A stretch of 6,037 nucleotides of DNA, taken from Verrucomicrobia bacterium UBA1263 (GTDB lineage: Bacteria > Verrucomicrobiota > Verrucomicrobiia > Limisphaerales > UBA1412). Under the pieces are notes generated by a model, which saw only the letters and a list, made by a program, of their open reading frames with translations, was not told the origin of the DNA and ran no database searches. The DNA is taken from contig DBVN01000106.1 in NCBI GenBank assembly GCA_002308515.1, positions 8,069 through 14,105 of the forward strand, given 5' to 3'. The stretch's first letter is position 1. Each line of letters begins with the position of its first letter. The translations under genes were made by a program, and so were the position numbers. This document shows positions 5,900 to 6,037 of this stretch, piece after piece.

Positions 5900-5978
5900 T
5901 CCCGTGGGATCATATAATGATAAAGACGCGCGGATCGCGCGTCTACGCCTTATTGTGGTTCTTTATGACCCGGTGGGA
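5900..5978. repeat. Nested inverted repeat between mtnA and the tRNA gene
   Basis: The left arm TCCCGTGGGATCATA (5900-5914) pairs with the right arm TATGACCCGGTGGGA (5964-5978): TCCC/GGGA, two G-T wobbles, a bulge, GGG/CCC, a bulged A, then TCATA/TATGA. A perfect 9-bp hairpin lies inside (5924-5944). A second, alternative pairing is CGTAGA (5884-5889) with TCTACG (5942-5947). The element lies outside genes. It could be the shared 3' terminator region of two convergent transcripts, a small structured RNA or a miniature repeat element. I cannot tell whether it recurs in the genome. Confidence 0.45.
5924..5944 (+). terminator. Perfect 9-bp GC-rich hairpin, possible mtnA terminator
   Basis: AGACGCGCG (5924-5932), loop GAT, then CGCGCGTCT (5936-5944). 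It lies 80 bp past the mtnA stop and is the strongest simple hairpin there. The plus-strand follow-on ACGCCTTATT is poor in T and the minus-strand follow-on TTTATCATT is only slightly better, so intrinsic termination may be weak in either direction. A TATAAT at 5913-5918 lies just before it on the plus strand, with no good -35 box. Confidence 0.35.
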
Positions 5979-6005
5979 CAATAGATGGGGAAAATAAAAA
6001 AGAAA

Positions 6006-6037
6006 TGGCGGAGAAGGGGGGATTCGACCCCCCGGTA
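6006..6037 (-). tRNA. 3' part of a tRNA, probably tRNA-Ser, cut by the window edge
   Basis: Reading the minus strand, TACC (end of a variable arm) is followed by the T-stem GGGGG (6029-6033), the seven-base T-loop GTCGAAT (6022-6028), the T-stem CCCCC (6017-6021), acceptor strand CTTCTCC (6010-6016), discriminator G (6009) and an encoded CCA (6006-6008). The discriminator G and the overall ending resemble bacterial tRNA-Ser 3' ends, but the anticodon is outside the window, so the amino acid is not proven. The T-loop normally begins T54-T55-C56; here position 54 reads G. A T-rich stretch (5991-6004) follows the CCA end. Confidence 0.8.

Noticed and set aside
5844..6005. Integration site or genomic island boundary next to the tRNA
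   Set aside because: The 3' end of a tRNA is a common attachment site, but no integrase, direct repeat of the tRNA end or mobile gene is visible in this window.
6006..6037. tmRNA 3' end instead of a tRNA
   Set aside because: tmRNA usually ends in a GCTCCACCA-like sequence with an A discriminator. Here the acceptor is CTTCTCC with a G discriminator, which fits a serine-type tRNA better.

Overview
The window reads as an ordinary chromosomal housekeeping region from a bacterium, probably Gram-negative. It carries two divergent gene blocks and is cut at both ends. Three features are compatible with the Planctomycetes-Verrucomicrobia-Chlamydiae/Lentisphaerae-type lineages: pgk-tpiA-secG gene order, a SecG with a long Ala/Pro/Glu tail, and weak or absent Shine-Dalgarno sequences. 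The visible promoters look like ordinary sigma-70 elements rather than Bacteroidota-type. The taxonomic guess is inference only.

Minus-strand block, read from high to low coordinates. A sigma-70-like promoter (4161-4190) drives pgk (phosphoglycerate kinase, 2835-4118), tpiA (triosephosphate isomerase, 2034-2798) and secG (SecYEG translocon subunit, 1585-2028). The gaps between genes are 36 and 5 bp, so this is a lower-glycolysis plus secretion operon. A structured 3' region follows (1525-1584), then a good intrinsic terminator (1431-1463). Sixteen bases past the terminator starts a partial gene for an OppA-family peptide-binding lipoprotein (1-1415), whose C-terminus lies off the left edge. 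A TATAAT box abuts the terminator hairpin, so the lipoprotein promoter and the operon terminator seem to interlock.

Plus-strand block. A well-spaced promoter (4272-4300) drives a small TPR protein (4309-4734). Its ATG lies about where transcription should begin, so the mRNA is probably leaderless. Its stop codon overlaps the start of mtnA (4731-5843, methylthioribose-1-phosphate isomerase of methionine salvage) in an ATGA, so the two are probably translationally coupled.

Right end. After mtnA there are about 160 bp without a gene, holding a nested inverted repeat (5900-5978) with a 9-bp GC-rich hairpin at its centre. The window ends in the 3' portion of a minus-strand tRNA, probably tRNA-Ser. 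That tRNA seems to carry G at the normally invariant T54 position.

I see no mobile element, CRISPR array, phage gene or defence system. The points worth a second look are small: a Cys-Cys-Gly-Cys-Cys-Gly tail on PGK, the probable leaderless transcript, the interlocked promoter and terminator, the nested inverted repeat and the odd tRNA T-loop. No stretch longer than 300 bases lacks a gene.
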